Origin: a virus
DNA: 44,417 nucleotides
Strand: one strand, 5' to 3'
IMG/VR virus record: IMGVR_UViG_3300048592_001015
Coordinates: 1 to 44,417 of that record
Below the pieces are notes generated by a model, which saw only the letters and a program-made list of their open reading frames with translations, was not told where the DNA came from and made no database searches. Shown in pieces: positions 23,744 through 31,030 of this stretch; position 1 is the stretch's first letter; each line of letters opens with the position of its first letter. Made by a program: the position numbers and the translations under genes.

Positions 23744-25303
23744 ATGACACAGTTCGCACTCCCCTCTCTCGTCCCGACCACGGACGACGGCGTCTCGCTG
23801 TCCTCCAAGTTCAATGGGGCGATCGCCGCGCTCTATTCGAACCACCAGGGAGTCAACCCCCCGCCCTCGCCGACGGAGGGCATGACCTGGGCCGACACGA
23901 GCCAGATCACGGCCTCGCCGAAACTGGTCACCGTCCGCACGTTCCAGGCCGGGGCTTGGTATGCCCTGGGAACGCTGAACCTGGACACGAACGTCTATTC
24001 GGTCACAGGCGGTCTTTCCAGCGGTGGTGGATCGCTGACCGGCCCCATCCTGTTCCCCGACGGGACCGAGGCCGCGCCGAGTATCTCGTTCTCGGGCGAC
24101 ACCGATACCGGCGTCTACCGGACCACCTCCAATGAGCTCGGGTTCACGCTGGGGGGTGTTCAGGCCGCTCGTCTGGCTGCCGGGCAGTTGTCCGTCATCG
24201 GCAATTTCCGGATCAACAGGACGGTCGACGACGCCTACCTCTACCTGGACGCTCCTTCGTCCAAGAATCGCATGATCTTCGGCCGCACGGGCAGCAGCAC
24301 GCGATGGACCATGGCCCTCGGTTCGCTGGCTCCGGAGACCGGGGACAATTCTGGATCCGACTTTTCAATTGCTCGCTTCGCCGATGCCGGGACCTCGCTG
24401 GGTGCGGCTTTCAACATCAAGCGGTCCACCGGCGACGTCGAGATACTCAACAACCTTACGATGCACAAGAACATCATTCTGAAGGGTGACTGGCCCGCCT
24501 ACATCTTCGAGAAGAAGGCTGGCCAGGAAGCCTCGATCTTGACATACAAGGGCGGCAACCTGCGGTGGGCGGTCCTCGTGGGTGATAGCGGTGCCGAGAG
24601 CGGGGGGAATGCCGGGACCAATTTCACGATTGGCCGATATAACGACGCGGGTCAGATCATCGATGCACCGTTTGCGATCATCCGCCAGACCGGGCAGGTA
24701 ATCAGCGGAAACGTCACCCTGGAAAGGGACGCAGGAGCCGGTATCCGAATCAACCAACAGTCCAGCGTCAGTGGATACTTCTACGCCACGATTGGTGTCG
24801 CGAATGTTCAGGGAACCGACCACTATCTCCAGGCCGGTCACAGCACCGGAGTCTGGGCAGGGTGGCGACTCGGGACCGGCGGGGGGTATTTCGAATATCA
24901 GAACAACTCCACTATTCTTCGGAGCATCGACGGGGCCACGGTTCAGTTCAACCCCCCGAGCGATGAGCGCATCAAGAAGAATATCGTGCCGACCCAGGTC
25001 GATGCTCTCGGCGCTTTGCTCCAAGTGCAGGTTTCCGAGTTCGACCACGACCCACCCGGCCCGGAAGTCCTGCCCGCGCTGCGCACGAACTCCCATGTTC
25101 GCCTGGGATTCGTCGCCCAGCAGGTCGAGCCCTACACGCCGGAAGCGGCCATGTCAACTCCGAGCGACTTGTTCCCCGACGGCTTGAAGTCCGTGAACAA
25201 CGGGGCTCTCGTCCCATATCTGGTGCGCGCGCTTCAGCAGCAGCAGGAGCTCATTGCGTCGATGCAATCCCGCCTCGACGTCTTGGAAGGGAATACGCCG
25301 TGA
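23744..25303 (+). CDS. Tail fibre with C-terminal S74 intramolecular chaperone, 519 aa
   Basis: The body is beta-repetitive with two near-duplicate modules (RMIFGRTGSSTRWTMALG..GSDFSIARFADAG and LTYKGGNLRWAVLVG..GTNFTIGRYNDAG). The C-terminus, from SDERIKKNI (Ser406 is the predicted cleavage residue) through LGFVAQQVE to the LVPYLVRALQQQQELIASMQSRLDVLE coiled coil, is a peptidase S74 chaperone domain. That domain trims itself off after trimer folding. This marks the protein as a trimeric fibre or spike. It is encoded 3 bp after the tail-tip gene. Confidence 0.9.
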   Translation: MTQFALPSLVPTTDDGVSLSSKFNGAIAALYSNHQGVNPPPSPTEGMTWADTSQITASPKLVTVRTFQAGAWYALGTLNLDTNVYSVTGGLSSGGGSLTGPILFPDGTEAAPSISFSGDTDTGVYRTTSNELGFTLGGVQAARLAAGQLSVIGNFRINRTVDDAYLYLDAPSSKNRMIFGRTGSSTRWTMALGSLAPETGDNSGSDFSIARFADAGTSLGAAFNIKRSTGDVEILNNLTMHKNIILKGDWPAYIFEKKAGQEASILTYKGGNLRWAVLVGDSGAESGGNAGTNFTIGRYNDAGQIIDAPFAIIRQTGQVISGNVTLERDAGAGIRINQQSSVSGYFYATIGVANVQGTDHYLQAGHSTGVWAGWRLGTGGGYFEYQNNSTILRSIDGATVQFNPPSDERIKKNIVPTQVDALGALLQVQVSEFDHDPPGPEVLPALRTNSHVRLGFVAQQVEPYTPEAAMSTPSDLFPDGLKSVNNGALVPYLVRALQQQQELIASMQSRLDVLEGNTP

Positions 25304-25662
25304 CTGCAGACCAGTTCGTTCGGAGGACGGGGGTGTCCGCCCTGCTCCTCCTGGTGGCCCTGCTGAGCGCAGGGTGTGAGAGCCTGTCCATCTCACCGGC
25401 GTCCGTCCAGGCGTCCGGGGCACCCCCCATCGTGCGGGCTACCGACCGCGGCACGGCGACGCTCACCGTCATCGCCTGCCCGCTCACGACCAGCGGGGCG
25501 ACCGTTCTCTCCGAGTTTCTACAGACTCTGCAGTCGAGCTCTCCGGTCGTCACCGCAGACAGCCGGGCCACCGCGCGGCTGATCATCAACGCCTGCGCGG
25601 CTCCGCCGGATGCCGCGACAGTCAGCGCCCTTTCCCAGCTCCAGAGGAGGAGATACCCGTGA
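25300..25662 (+). CDS. Lipoprotein, 120 aa
   Basis: GTG 25300 overlaps the fibre stop (GTGA). The signal segment VSALLLLVALLSAGC ends in a lipobox (S-A-G-C, about Cys26). The mature part is Ser/Thr/Ala-rich with two further Cys residues (VIACPLT, IINACAA) that could form a disulphide. A small lipoprotein after the tail genes is a usual place for an outer-membrane spanin (Rz1-like), but no inner-membrane partner is seen beside it. Export to the outer membrane is the firm part of this call. Confidence 0.7.
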   Translation: MTADQFVRRTGVSALLLLVALLSAGCESLSISPASVQASGAPPIVRATDRGTATLTVIACPLTTSGATVLSEFLQTLQSSSPVVTADSRATARLIINACAAPPDAATVSALSQLQRRRYP

Positions 25663-25943
25663 AGAAGATTCGCCGCGTGTTCGATCAACCGCCGCCCCCG
25701 CCGCCCATCGAGGATGATGCGCAGATGGAGCTTCCGCTCGAGGGTCTCCGCCTGGGCGATTCGCGGCAGGGAGTGGCAGCGCTCCAGCTCCGCCTCGGGC
25801 TGCCCGTGACGGGCACCTACAGCGAGGTCGACGCCTATGCGGTGGCCGATCTCCAGCGCCATCTGCATATGACAATCAACGGCGTGGCCTGCCCGAAAGT
25901 CCACGGCCACCTGGGTCTCCCCTGGCCGCCGTTCCAGAATTAG
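25659..25943 (+). CDS. Peptidoglycan-binding domain protein, 94 aa
   Basis: After a basic start and a Pro-rich stretch (MKKIRRVFDQPPPPPP), residues 28-90 form a PG_binding_1-type module: LRLGDSRQGVAALQLRLGLPVTGTYSEVDAYAVADLQRHLHMTINGVACPKVHGHLGL, the three-helix 'G..V..LQ..L......G......aV..fQ...gl..dG..' pattern. No catalytic domain is attached. It could target murein for a separate hydrolase, or bind the wall as part of the virion. It is the last gene of the late module and is GTGA-coupled to the lipoprotein. Confidence 0.72.
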   Translation: MKKIRRVFDQPPPPPPIEDDAQMELPLEGLRLGDSRQGVAALQLRLGLPVTGTYSEVDAYAVADLQRHLHMTINGVACPKVHGHLGLPWPPFQN

Positions 25944-26008
25944 CCCGCGTCGTCATGAGGAAAACGGAAAAGCTCATCCCCTGAGATTTTCACGAACCGG
26001 GCTGGTAG

Positions 26009-26037
26009 GGGGCGGGGGGTGGTCCCCCGCCCCTTTT
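26009..26037 (+). terminator. Strong Rho-independent terminator of the late module
   Basis: GGGGCGGGGG (26009-26018) and CCCCCGCCCC (26024-26033) form a perfect 10-bp stem with a GTGGT loop, followed by TTTT. It lies 65 bp after the last late gene. Confidence 0.88.
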
Positions 26038-26047
26038 CCTTGTGCCA

Positions 26048-26212
26048 GGGGGGCCTATTTAGAGCCGTCTAGCCTGCTGGGCGGTGCAGGGGTAGCGGCG
26101 GGGGCCTATGGGGGCCTAAATGAGTGCCCCCGGCCCAGTCCCCCCTGTTGTGGGATCCGAGGGTCTTCGTCCGGAATGGGGACAGCGGGGAGTATGCTGC
26201 CAGGGGGGCCGG
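26048..26212. other. Convergent intergenic region with CAGGGGGGCC repeats and TTTAGAG element
   Basis: This is non-coding DNA between converging operons. CAGGGGGGCC occurs near 26047 and 26202, and the reverse-type CCCCCCTG at about 26142-26149, so alternative long-range hairpins are possible. Reverse-complement copy of CTCTAAATAGG lies at 26054-26064 with the longer match CCTATTTAGAGCCGTCT. Two GGGGGCCTA repeats lie at about 26100 and 26111. Towards the right, TCTGC-ATTCTA-GCAGA (about 26216-26232) is a small hairpin that could end the leftward operon. No open frame here looks genuine. Confidence 0.5.
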
Positions 26213-26233
26213 ACGTCTGCATTCTAGCAGATA

Positions 26234-26737
26234 CTAGTGGGGCTGACCAGCCCTCTTGTTCAGACCGAAGAAGACGGCGCTGTTACCGCCGCCGATATTG
26301 CGATAGGAGATCGCCCCAAGGAGAGGCGTCCCTGGCGCGTCGAAGTTCAGCGGCCCGCACTTGAGCTCGTAGAGCCGGAGAAGGCCGAGCGCCACCATGT
26401 CCAGCTCCGGTGTGACCTCCGCCAAGCTCCTTCCCGAATTCGGGTTCATCTTGACATACGCCTCCGACGCGAGGCATACGATGGAGACCACCATGTCGGG
26501 CGACATTTCGCCCAGAGTCGACATGAGCACCTGGTCCTTCTGCAACGCCCGCAAGTCCTGAACAGCCGGCGAAAAAGCGAGCTCGTGCTCCTCGCCCATA
26601 TACGCCATGCTGATCTCCTTGTCGGCCGCGGAGTCCAGGAATCGGTAGGTCTGCGCTCGGATGCGATCGATGGTGGCACCGGAGGCCCTCAGATACAGAG
26701 GAGACACGATGTTCTCCACGACGTCGTCAGTGTTCAT
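26234..26737 (-). CDS. Hypothetical protein, 167 aa (last gene of right operon)
   Basis: Not recognised. ATG 26737 overlaps the upstream stop (ATGA). A mostly helical soluble protein: DRIRAQTYRFLDSAADKEISMAYMGEEHELAFSPAVQDLRALQKDQVLM and MSPDMVVSIVCLASEAYVK. It ends in LGAISYRNIGGGNSAVFFGLN, a Gly-rich strand-turn segment. It is the most promoter-distal gene of the right operon. Confidence 0.6.
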   Translation of the reverse strand: MNTDDVVENIVSPLYLRASGATIDRIRAQTYRFLDSAADKEISMAYMGEEHELAFSPAVQDLRALQKDQVLMSTLGEMSPDMVVSIVCLASEAYVKMNPNSGRSLAEVTPELDMVALGLLRLYELKCGPLNFDAPGTPLLGAISYRNIGGGNSAVFFGLNKRAGQPH

Positions 26738-26946
26738 GCGGCAGGCCCCCACATCAGGAACGGAAAGGTCTTGTTGAAGTCCGCCAGGAGAAAGGAGGTC
26801 TCCAGGGGGGCTTGGCCGTCGACGATCAGAATACCTTTGACCCTCATGACGCTGGGCTTCGTGTTGCTCTTGACCACGCGGGTCTGGAGCACGACGAACA
26901 CCTGGTCCGGGTGTGATCGCCGATTCTTGTAGATGTTGCCGATCAT
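26734..26946 (-). CDS. Hypothetical protein, 70 aa
   Basis: Not recognised. ATG 26946 overlaps the upstream stop; a longer in-frame extension lies within that gene. A small beta-rich protein (HPDQVFVVLQTRVVKSNTKPSVMRVKGILIVDGQAPLETSFLLADFNKTFPFLMWG), possibly an OB- or SH3-like barrel. No nucleic-acid-binding motif is identified. Confidence 0.55.
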   Translation of the reverse strand: MIGNIYKNRRSHPDQVFVVLQTRVVKSNTKPSVMRVKGILIVDGQAPLETSFLLADFNKTFPFLMWGPAA

Positions 26947-27338
26947 GTGTGGATGCTCCAGCCTTCGTTGTCTCGATACAACAGACCCCCGTGCAGGAGC
27001 GGGATGCTCTTGGCGCCGGGTTTGTCCAGAACCTTCTGGGCGAACCACGTGAAGGACGGACGGGACGGGCTGTCCGGCCCGAACTGCAAACGGACGACCT
27101 CGCCCTTGACGGGGGGCTCCGGACCATCAGGCCCCCCGGTGAACCCGTGGGTCCCGGAGGCATCGCTGATGAACATCTTGATGATGCGGCTGATGGCCAA
27201 CATGAGCTCCTCTTCCTGCCCGGTTGTCTGGCAGAACATGATGCTGTCCTTCAGATGAGCCGGGCACAGGAACTCAACGATCAACGATTTCCTGGGCCAG
27301 CACTGACTGCGGGCCAGATTCTGGGTCGGGGTGTCCAT
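26943..27338 (-). CDS. Hypothetical protein, 131 aa
   Basis: Not recognised. The start ATG 27338 is preceded by GGAGGATTGACT, an ideal spacing, and is preferred over the TTG-initiated longer form. Features are KSLIVEFLCPAHLKDSIMFCQTTGQEEELMLAISRIIKMFI, a Gly/Pro-rich linker (GFTGGPDGPEPP) and a C-terminal FTWFAQKVLDKPGAKSIPLLHGG. It is probably a two-part soluble protein. Confidence 0.55.
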   Translation of the reverse strand: MDTPTQNLARSQCWPRKSLIVEFLCPAHLKDSIMFCQTTGQEEELMLAISRIIKMFISDASGTHGFTGGPDGPEPPVKGEVVRLQFGPDSPSRPSFTWFAQKVLDKPGAKSIPLLHGGLLYRDNEGWSIHT

Positions 27339-27340
27339 AG

Positions 27341-27442
27341 TCAATCCTCCCTGGTATTGTCATCGCGGGCGACCGCAAAGATCGTGATGCCTGCTGCTCC
27401 GAAGAGGGCGCCAGCCAGAAACGTGAGAATGTAGCCGATCAC
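27341..27442 (-). CDS. Single-span membrane miniprotein, 33 aa
   Basis: GTG 27442 overlaps the preceding stop (GTGA). The 33-residue product IGYILTFLAGALFGAAGITIFAV-ARDDNTRED has one 20-residue Gly-rich transmembrane helix followed by an acidic tail. It resembles DUF3789-type phage membrane miniproteins by pattern. The GxxxG-like spacing could allow helix packing. A role as holin or antiholin is possible but unsupported. Confidence 0.5.
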   Translation of the reverse strand: MIGYILTFLAGALFGAAGITIFAVARDDNTRED

Positions 27443-27705
27443 GTCTTCACTTTCCTTCTCTCTATAAGGGGACCGATCAGTTTCCCAGCGGAGCCGCGCA
27501 GGGGGGTGCCGTTCCGCCGGAATTCGTGTGACTGCCCCGTGGCCAGATTGACGACGTGCCACCTGTCGCGACGAGGCTGGTGCTTGTGGAAGCGGACCTC
27601 ACTCAAGATCCGCCCCGTCTTGTGATAGTGGGGGCAGTAGCCGAACTCTGCCTGCTCCTGCCGCCACTTCTTCAGAAGCCGGCGATCAACCCCCTTCAAT
27701 TTCAC
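27439..27705 (-). CDS. Basic hypothetical protein, 88 aa
   Basis: Not recognised. GTG 27705 lies inside the end of the upstream gene (20-bp overlap). Strongly basic (DRRLLKKWRQEQAEFGYCPHYHKTGRILSEVRFHKHQPRRDRWHVVNLATGQSHEFRRNG), with a CPHYH and several His residues that might bind zinc. Possibly a nucleic-acid-binding protein. Confidence 0.55.
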   Translation of the reverse strand: MKLKGVDRRLLKKWRQEQAEFGYCPHYHKTGRILSEVRFHKHQPRRDRWHVVNLATGQSHEFRRNGTPLRGSAGKLIGPLIERRKVKT

Positions 27706-27880
27706 GGGCGCGGGCCTCCAGGGTTTCTGCGATCTGAAGGTTGCGCCACGCGGCGAGAGTGTCCCCCCAGGCTTGGTCCTGGTCTGCGATCTGCCTGCGG
27801 ATGGCTGCCCTGGCGCGGAGCGCTCCAGGCCCAGAAAGGATCTTCTGGACGTAGTCCGGGCAGGGCTGCCCGTTGTTCAT
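27686..27880 (-). CDS. Small helical hypothetical protein, 64 aa
   Basis: Not recognised. ATG 27880 gives MNNGQPCPDYVQKILSGPGALRARAAIRRQIADQDQAWGDTLAAWRNLQIAETLEARAREIEGG, almost entirely helical. Longer in-frame starts run into the next gene. It overlaps its downstream neighbour by 20 bp, more than most junctions here. Confidence 0.5.
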   Translation of the reverse strand: MNNGQPCPDYVQKILSGPGALRARAAIRRQIADQDQAWGDTLAAWRNLQIAETLEARAREIEGG

Positions 27881-27884
27881 GAGC

Positions 27885-28202
27885 TCAGCGGGCGCGGACA
27901 TAGATCTGCTTGTCCTTGCGGTTGATCTCCACACGGCCCTTGCTCGCACCGAAGCGGACCGCCGACCATGCGCCGGGAATGGTCTTCCTGATTTCGGAGA
28001 GGGCGACCCAGTCCTTTCCCTTGAGGAAGTCCGCCACCCGGTTCATCCGGGCCTTCGTCTCAGCCTTGTAGAAGGAGGCGGGCTGTTCAATGCGCTCGAC
28101 GCGCTTGGCTTCGGACGGCTCCGAGAGCACGATCACTCCCGGACCGGTGGCGTGGACCACGAGCTCTTTCAGAGTCTGGTCCTTCACAAGATAATACTTC
28201 AT
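27885..28202 (-). CDS. Hypothetical protein, 105 aa
   Basis: Not recognised. ATG 28202 follows GGAGTGATCAGC; a GTG nine bases upstream is a weaker choice. The sequence begins MKYYLVKDQTLKELVVHATGPGVIVLSE. The C-terminal half looks like a small winged-helix: RMNRVADFLKGKDWVALSEIRKTIPGAWSAVRFGASKGRVEINRKDKQIYVRAR. If so it could be a transcriptional regulator or DNA adaptor. It follows an intergenic leader that contains a candidate promoter. Confidence 0.55.
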   Translation of the reverse strand: MKYYLVKDQTLKELVVHATGPGVIVLSEPSEAKRVERIEQPASFYKAETKARMNRVADFLKGKDWVALSEIRKTIPGAWSAVRFGASKGRVEINRKDKQIYVRAR

Positions 28203-28293
28203 GCTGATCACTCCAGGCCGCCCCCATGGCGGCCGGGGGGTAGCATGGCACGGCCTTAAACGACGAGCAAGCGGGGTTACGCAAACGCAACGT
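28203..28293 (-). promoter_or_regulatory. Intergenic leader with weak candidate promoter
   Basis: Between the helicase stop and the 28202 start, the minus strand carries TGCTACCC (reverse complement near 28237-28244) resembling the TG-N-TA extended -10 series seen at 32031, 36468 and 42700, and a CCGGCCGCCATGGGGGCGGCC hairpin-like stretch just before the ribosome-binding site. The -35 is poor. The hairpin could affect translation or end the helicase transcript. Confidence 0.3.
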
Positions 28294-29718
28294 CTACAGA
28301 GCGGCCCGCCAACCCCCGTTCATGACGATGCTGGCCAAGGACTCTTTTGCCGCTTGCTGTTTCTGGATCTTCACCTCCAGAGTATTGGGCGAAAAGAGAT
28401 CGACGATCGTCAGGTGCTTGGTCTGCCCGATGCGGTGCGCTCGGTCTTCGCTCTGCCAGCGAATCTCCGCATCGTCGATATTGTTGAAGTAGATCATCGT
28501 ATCGGCTTCTGCAAGGTTGAGGCCGATGCCGCCCGAGTGAGGATTGGCCAGAAAGATCTTGATGGCCGGGTCCTTCTTCCACTGATGAATAGACTCGTTG
28601 TCGCCCTTCTGATAGCGGACATATCCGATCCCGTTCTTGGCCAGCAGGCGCTCCCACTCGGCGAGGCACCAGCGGAAGGATGTCCAGAGTATGGTCTTGC
28701 CCGGTGCTTCGTCGATATGCTCCAGCGCCCGCTCCCACCGATTCGACGGCAGGGGGGTAGCCCTCTTGTTCTCATCGAGGATGAAGCCGATGGCGATCTG
28801 GCGGAGCTTGGCCCTGGCCGAGATCAGATGGGCAACCGTCACCCTTTCCAGCTCAGACAGTTGAACGATCAGTTCCTCCCGCATCGTAGTGTAGGCGGTC
28901 TTCTGCTCGGCCGTCATCGGAACCGGGCTCGGCATTGGGATCTTGTCGGGAAGGTCCAGGCACTCCTTCTTGGTCTTGACGAAGACGTGCGGGCCGATCC
29001 TAGACATCAGTTCGTCGACTCGCTGATATCCAACGATCTGCATGGCCCCCCTGGGGGCGCCTGGGATGGAGGTCGTCTTGCAGTAGAGCGAGCGGAACTG
29101 GATGTAGGTCCGGCACCGCAGGATGTCGGGCGACAGGAAGCTCAACTGCGACCAGAGGTTCTCGAACCCTTTCACCAGGGGGGTGCCTGTCATGATCAGA
29201 CGATAGGCTGCCTCGGGGGCGATCTCCATGGCGACCTTGGTTCGAATCGCCTTGGGATTGCGGATGCGGCTGGACTCGTCCGCGAAAAGGCCGACCTTCT
29301 TCTGCTTGAGCAGCCAGCGACAGAAGTTCAGACCGTCCTTGGTTGTCAGCGCCTCCCAGTTCATGGTGACGATGATCAGACCATCCTTCTTCTTGAGGGT
29401 GTAGAGGGTCTCCTGTTTCCAGCTCTTGGTCCTGTTGGAGACCCACAGAATGGGACGGTAGGGGATTGGGCAATGCTGGACAGCCTGTTCCTCCAACCAT
29501 TGAGCATGGACACCGTTCGGGGCCAGGACCAGAGCGACTTCGATGACCCCGGCCTTGTAGAGCTCAGCCATTTTGATCAGCGCTGTCTTGGTCTTGCCCG
29601 TGCCCGGCTCCATGAACAGACCAGCGTAGTTCTCGTTCTTCTTACCGAGCCACGACAATGCCTCCTTCTGGTGCTTCCTCGGAGGGGGGATATCTGCACT
29701 CGGCTGTAGGAGTCTCAT
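28294..29718 (-). CDS. SNF2/DEAD-like superfamily 2 helicase, 474 aa
   Basis: An SF2 ATPase of the SNF2 type, common in phage replication modules. Motif I is FMEPGTGKTKTAL (36-46), motif Ia is LVLAPNGVHAQW, motif II is FADESS (Asp147-Glu148), motif III is MTGTP (176-180) and motif VI is QSEDRAHRIGQ (422-432). Motifs IV-V are in KTILWTSFRWCLAEWERLL and SGGIGLNLAEADTMIYFN. It is nearly the minimal two-RecA-domain core, with no accessory domain. It probably remodels protein-DNA complexes or branched DNA during replication or recombination. ATG 29718 overlaps the DUF4031 stop. Confidence 0.92.
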   Translation of the reverse strand: MRLLQPSADIPPPRKHQKEALSWLGKKNENYAGLFMEPGTGKTKTALIKMAELYKAGVIEVALVLAPNGVHAQWLEEQAVQHCPIPYRPILWVSNRTKSWKQETLYTLKKKDGLIIVTMNWEALTTKDGLNFCRWLLKQKKVGLFADESSRIRNPKAIRTKVAMEIAPEAAYRLIMTGTPLVKGFENLWSQLSFLSPDILRCRTYIQFRSLYCKTTSIPGAPRGAMQIVGYQRVDELMSRIGPHVFVKTKKECLDLPDKIPMPSPVPMTAEQKTAYTTMREELIVQLSELERVTVAHLISARAKLRQIAIGFILDENKRATPLPSNRWERALEHIDEAPGKTILWTSFRWCLAEWERLLAKNGIGYVRYQKGDNESIHQWKKDPAIKIFLANPHSGGIGLNLAEADTMIYFNNIDDAEIRWQSEDRAHRIGQTKHLTIVDLFSPNTLEVKIQKQQAAKESLASIVMNGGWRAAL

Positions 29719-30074
29719 CTGGGTGACCTCTTGACCACGACGGGTCCTATCATCAATCGAATGTGGAGGGGAAGGGGACGAAGCATGTCGGCCGCGGCCT
29801 CGTCCGGCGACGGCAGATTGCCGGTCCGCTTACGCATCGCTACCATGCGCGCCAGGACCTTCAGACCGATCGGAACGGCCCCCCGTAGGATGGCGAGGTC
29901 CCGTTTGCCGACGCCGATGTCATAGTGGTCGCCCTGATACCAACGACGGGCGATTCCGATGGCATCAGCCATCGCGTGGAGTTCTTCCTCCGTATCCGCG
30001 ATCATGTGACTCATCCGCATACGGCCGAACTGGCCCATCGGATAGCGATACATGTCGTCGACGTAGACTACCAT
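29715..30074 (-). CDS. DUF4031 domain protein, 119 aa
   Basis: VVYVDDMYRYPMGQFGRMRMSHMIADTEEELHAMADAIGIARRWYQGDHYDIGVGKRDLAILRGAVPIG fits the DUF4031 pattern ('vYvDd.........w.HmiAD..eELH.fA..iGl.r.w.q....hYdv....R..Ai..GAv'). The Asp/His/Glu residues suggest a metal site, but the function of the family is unknown; it is common in phages. The Shine-Dalgarno GGAG precedes ATG 30074 by 9 bases. The first 110 bp overlap the zinc-ribbon gene in another frame. Confidence 0.78.
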   Translation of the reverse strand: MVVYVDDMYRYPMGQFGRMRMSHMIADTEEELHAMADAIGIARRWYQGDHYDIGVGKRDLAILRGAVPIGLKVLARMVAMRKRTGNLPSPDEAAADMLRPLPLHIRLMIGPVVVKRSPR

Positions 30075-30189
30075 GGGGAAGACTCCGGCAGTTCGGACAG
30101 AGGTCCATGTCAGCGGGTTCGTAGGGGGCATCGTGCGACGACATGCGATATCCGATTCCACAATTGTCGCATGTCTCCATCGTGCTCAT
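29965..30189 (-). CDS. Zinc-ribbon protein, 74 aa (3' end overlaps DUF4031)
   Basis: METCDNCGIGYRMSSHDAPYEPADMDLCPNCRSLPHGSL carries two Cys-x2-Cys knuckles, a rubredoxin-like zinc ribbon. The start ATG 30189 overlaps the upstream stop (ATGA), so the N-terminus is firm. The last 37 codons lie inside DUF4031 and look like shadow sequence. Either the protein is naturally longer than its domain, or a frameshift joins the ribbon to DUF4031. Probable role: nucleic-acid or protein binding. Confidence 0.6.
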   Translation of the reverse strand: MSTMETCDNCGIGYRMSSHDAPYEPADMDLCPNCRSLPHGSLRRRHVSLSDGPVRPYADESHDRGYGGRTPRDG

Positions 30190-30515
30190 GACCGTGTCAC
30201 CATCCGGATGCGATACTCAGCGTTCTGCAGGGCGACGCAGAGCGAGCCGAGCTTCATGTTGCGGGCTTCGCCGGGCGGCATGTTGATGGCCAGGGCGAGG
30301 TCACGTTGTGCTTCGGCGATCTCCGCCATGGAGATCAGATAGTTCGCCTGGATGATGTCACCGGGGGGAACACCCCCCTCGCTCGGGCGGTCGTATTTCC
30401 GCGCCATCGAGCCGCGGTCCTGGAGCAGGGTCGGTCCGGGGATGATCTCCCCGTCGTCGTTCTTCGCCCAGGCGGTGCGGCCGTAGAAGTCCAGCAGGTC
30501 AGCGAGTGCAGACAT
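30186..30515 (-). CDS. Hypothetical protein, 109 aa
   Basis: Not recognised. ATG 30515 follows GGAGAAAGTGAC. The sequence is MSALADLLDFYGRTAWAKNDDGEIIPGPTLLQDRG, a short basic/acidic linker, then helices ANYLISMAEIAEAQRDLALAINMPPGEARNMKLGSLCVALQNAEYRIRM. It is probably a helical soluble protein with no membrane segment. Confidence 0.58.
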   Translation of the reverse strand: MSALADLLDFYGRTAWAKNDDGEIIPGPTLLQDRGSMARKYDRPSEGGVPPGDIIQANYLISMAEIAEAQRDLALAINMPPGEARNMKLGSLCVALQNAEYRIRMVTRS

Positions 30516-30516
30516 G

Positions 30517-30855
30517 TCACTTTCTCCGTGAAGGACGGTAGTTATCGTCCGGGGTTGAGGATGAAGAGCGGAAGATGATAGAGCATTCACCCTTGTAGTC
30601 GTGCTTGGACATCACGCCGGGCGAGCACGACCATTTTCCGCACGACCATTCCTCTCCCAGGCGCCCGCTCGGCTCCCAGAGAAAGGCGTGGATGATACCG
30701 TTGACATCGATCGCGTGGTAGGCTCGCTTGATGCGGTTCGCGGGATAGCCGCGCTCGTAGGGCCAGCCCTCCCCGAGCCTGCCGTCCGAGTGGTGATTCG
30801 GCTGTTTCCGCCGTTTGATGGTGATCGGCTTGTTGCGCCGTATTATGATTGCCAT
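30517..30855 (-). CDS. Hypothetical protein with basic N-terminus, 112 aa
   Basis: Not recognised. It begins MAIIIRRNKPITIKRRK, one of several proteins of this phage that start with a short hydrophobic step followed by Arg/Lys runs. The middle holds KRAYHAIDVNGIIHAFLWEPSGRLGEEWSCGKWSC with Cys residues that might pair or bind metal; the C-terminus is Ser/Arg-rich. A GAGG lies 8 bases before ATG 30855. Confidence 0.58.
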   Translation of the reverse strand: MAIIIRRNKPITIKRRKQPNHHSDGRLGEGWPYERGYPANRIKRAYHAIDVNGIIHAFLWEPSGRLGEEWSCGKWSCSPGVMSKHDYKGECSIIFRSSSSTPDDNYRPSRRK

Positions 30856-30895
30856 TTACGAGCCCTCTGGCTACGGGCAGCCCCCCATGGGCCAC

Positions 30896-31030
30896 CTAGC
30901 GTTTCGTAAAGCCCGCCACGAGTATAGTCGCCAAGGCGCATAGGCTAAAGACCGATGCGGAACGCAGGTCCCCAGCCAAGGCCGCAACCACCGTCATGAA
31001 CGTGGCGAAGCAGAAAAGGAAGAAGGGCAT
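30896..31030 (-). CDS. Two-helix membrane miniprotein, 44 aa
   Basis: A short gene easily missed: ATG 31030 overlaps the stop of the Pyr_excise-like gene as TGATG, and the 44-aa product ends at TAG 30896-30898. Sequence: MPFFLFCFATFMTVVAALAG, a short polar DLRSAS turn, VFSLCALATILVAG, then FTKR. That gives two transmembrane helices joined by a tight loop with a basic C-terminus, a topology shared with class II-like holins. No lysis gene is next to it, so the holin idea is only a suggestion. Confidence 0.5.
   Translation of the reverse strand: MPFFLFCFATFMTVVAALAGDLRSASVFSLCALATILVAGFTKR

Noticed and set aside
22172-23845. Minus-strand open frame of 557 codons in the tail-tip gene
   Set aside because: Antisense shadow, Arg/His/Val/Gly-rich; the plus-strand gene is firmly supported.
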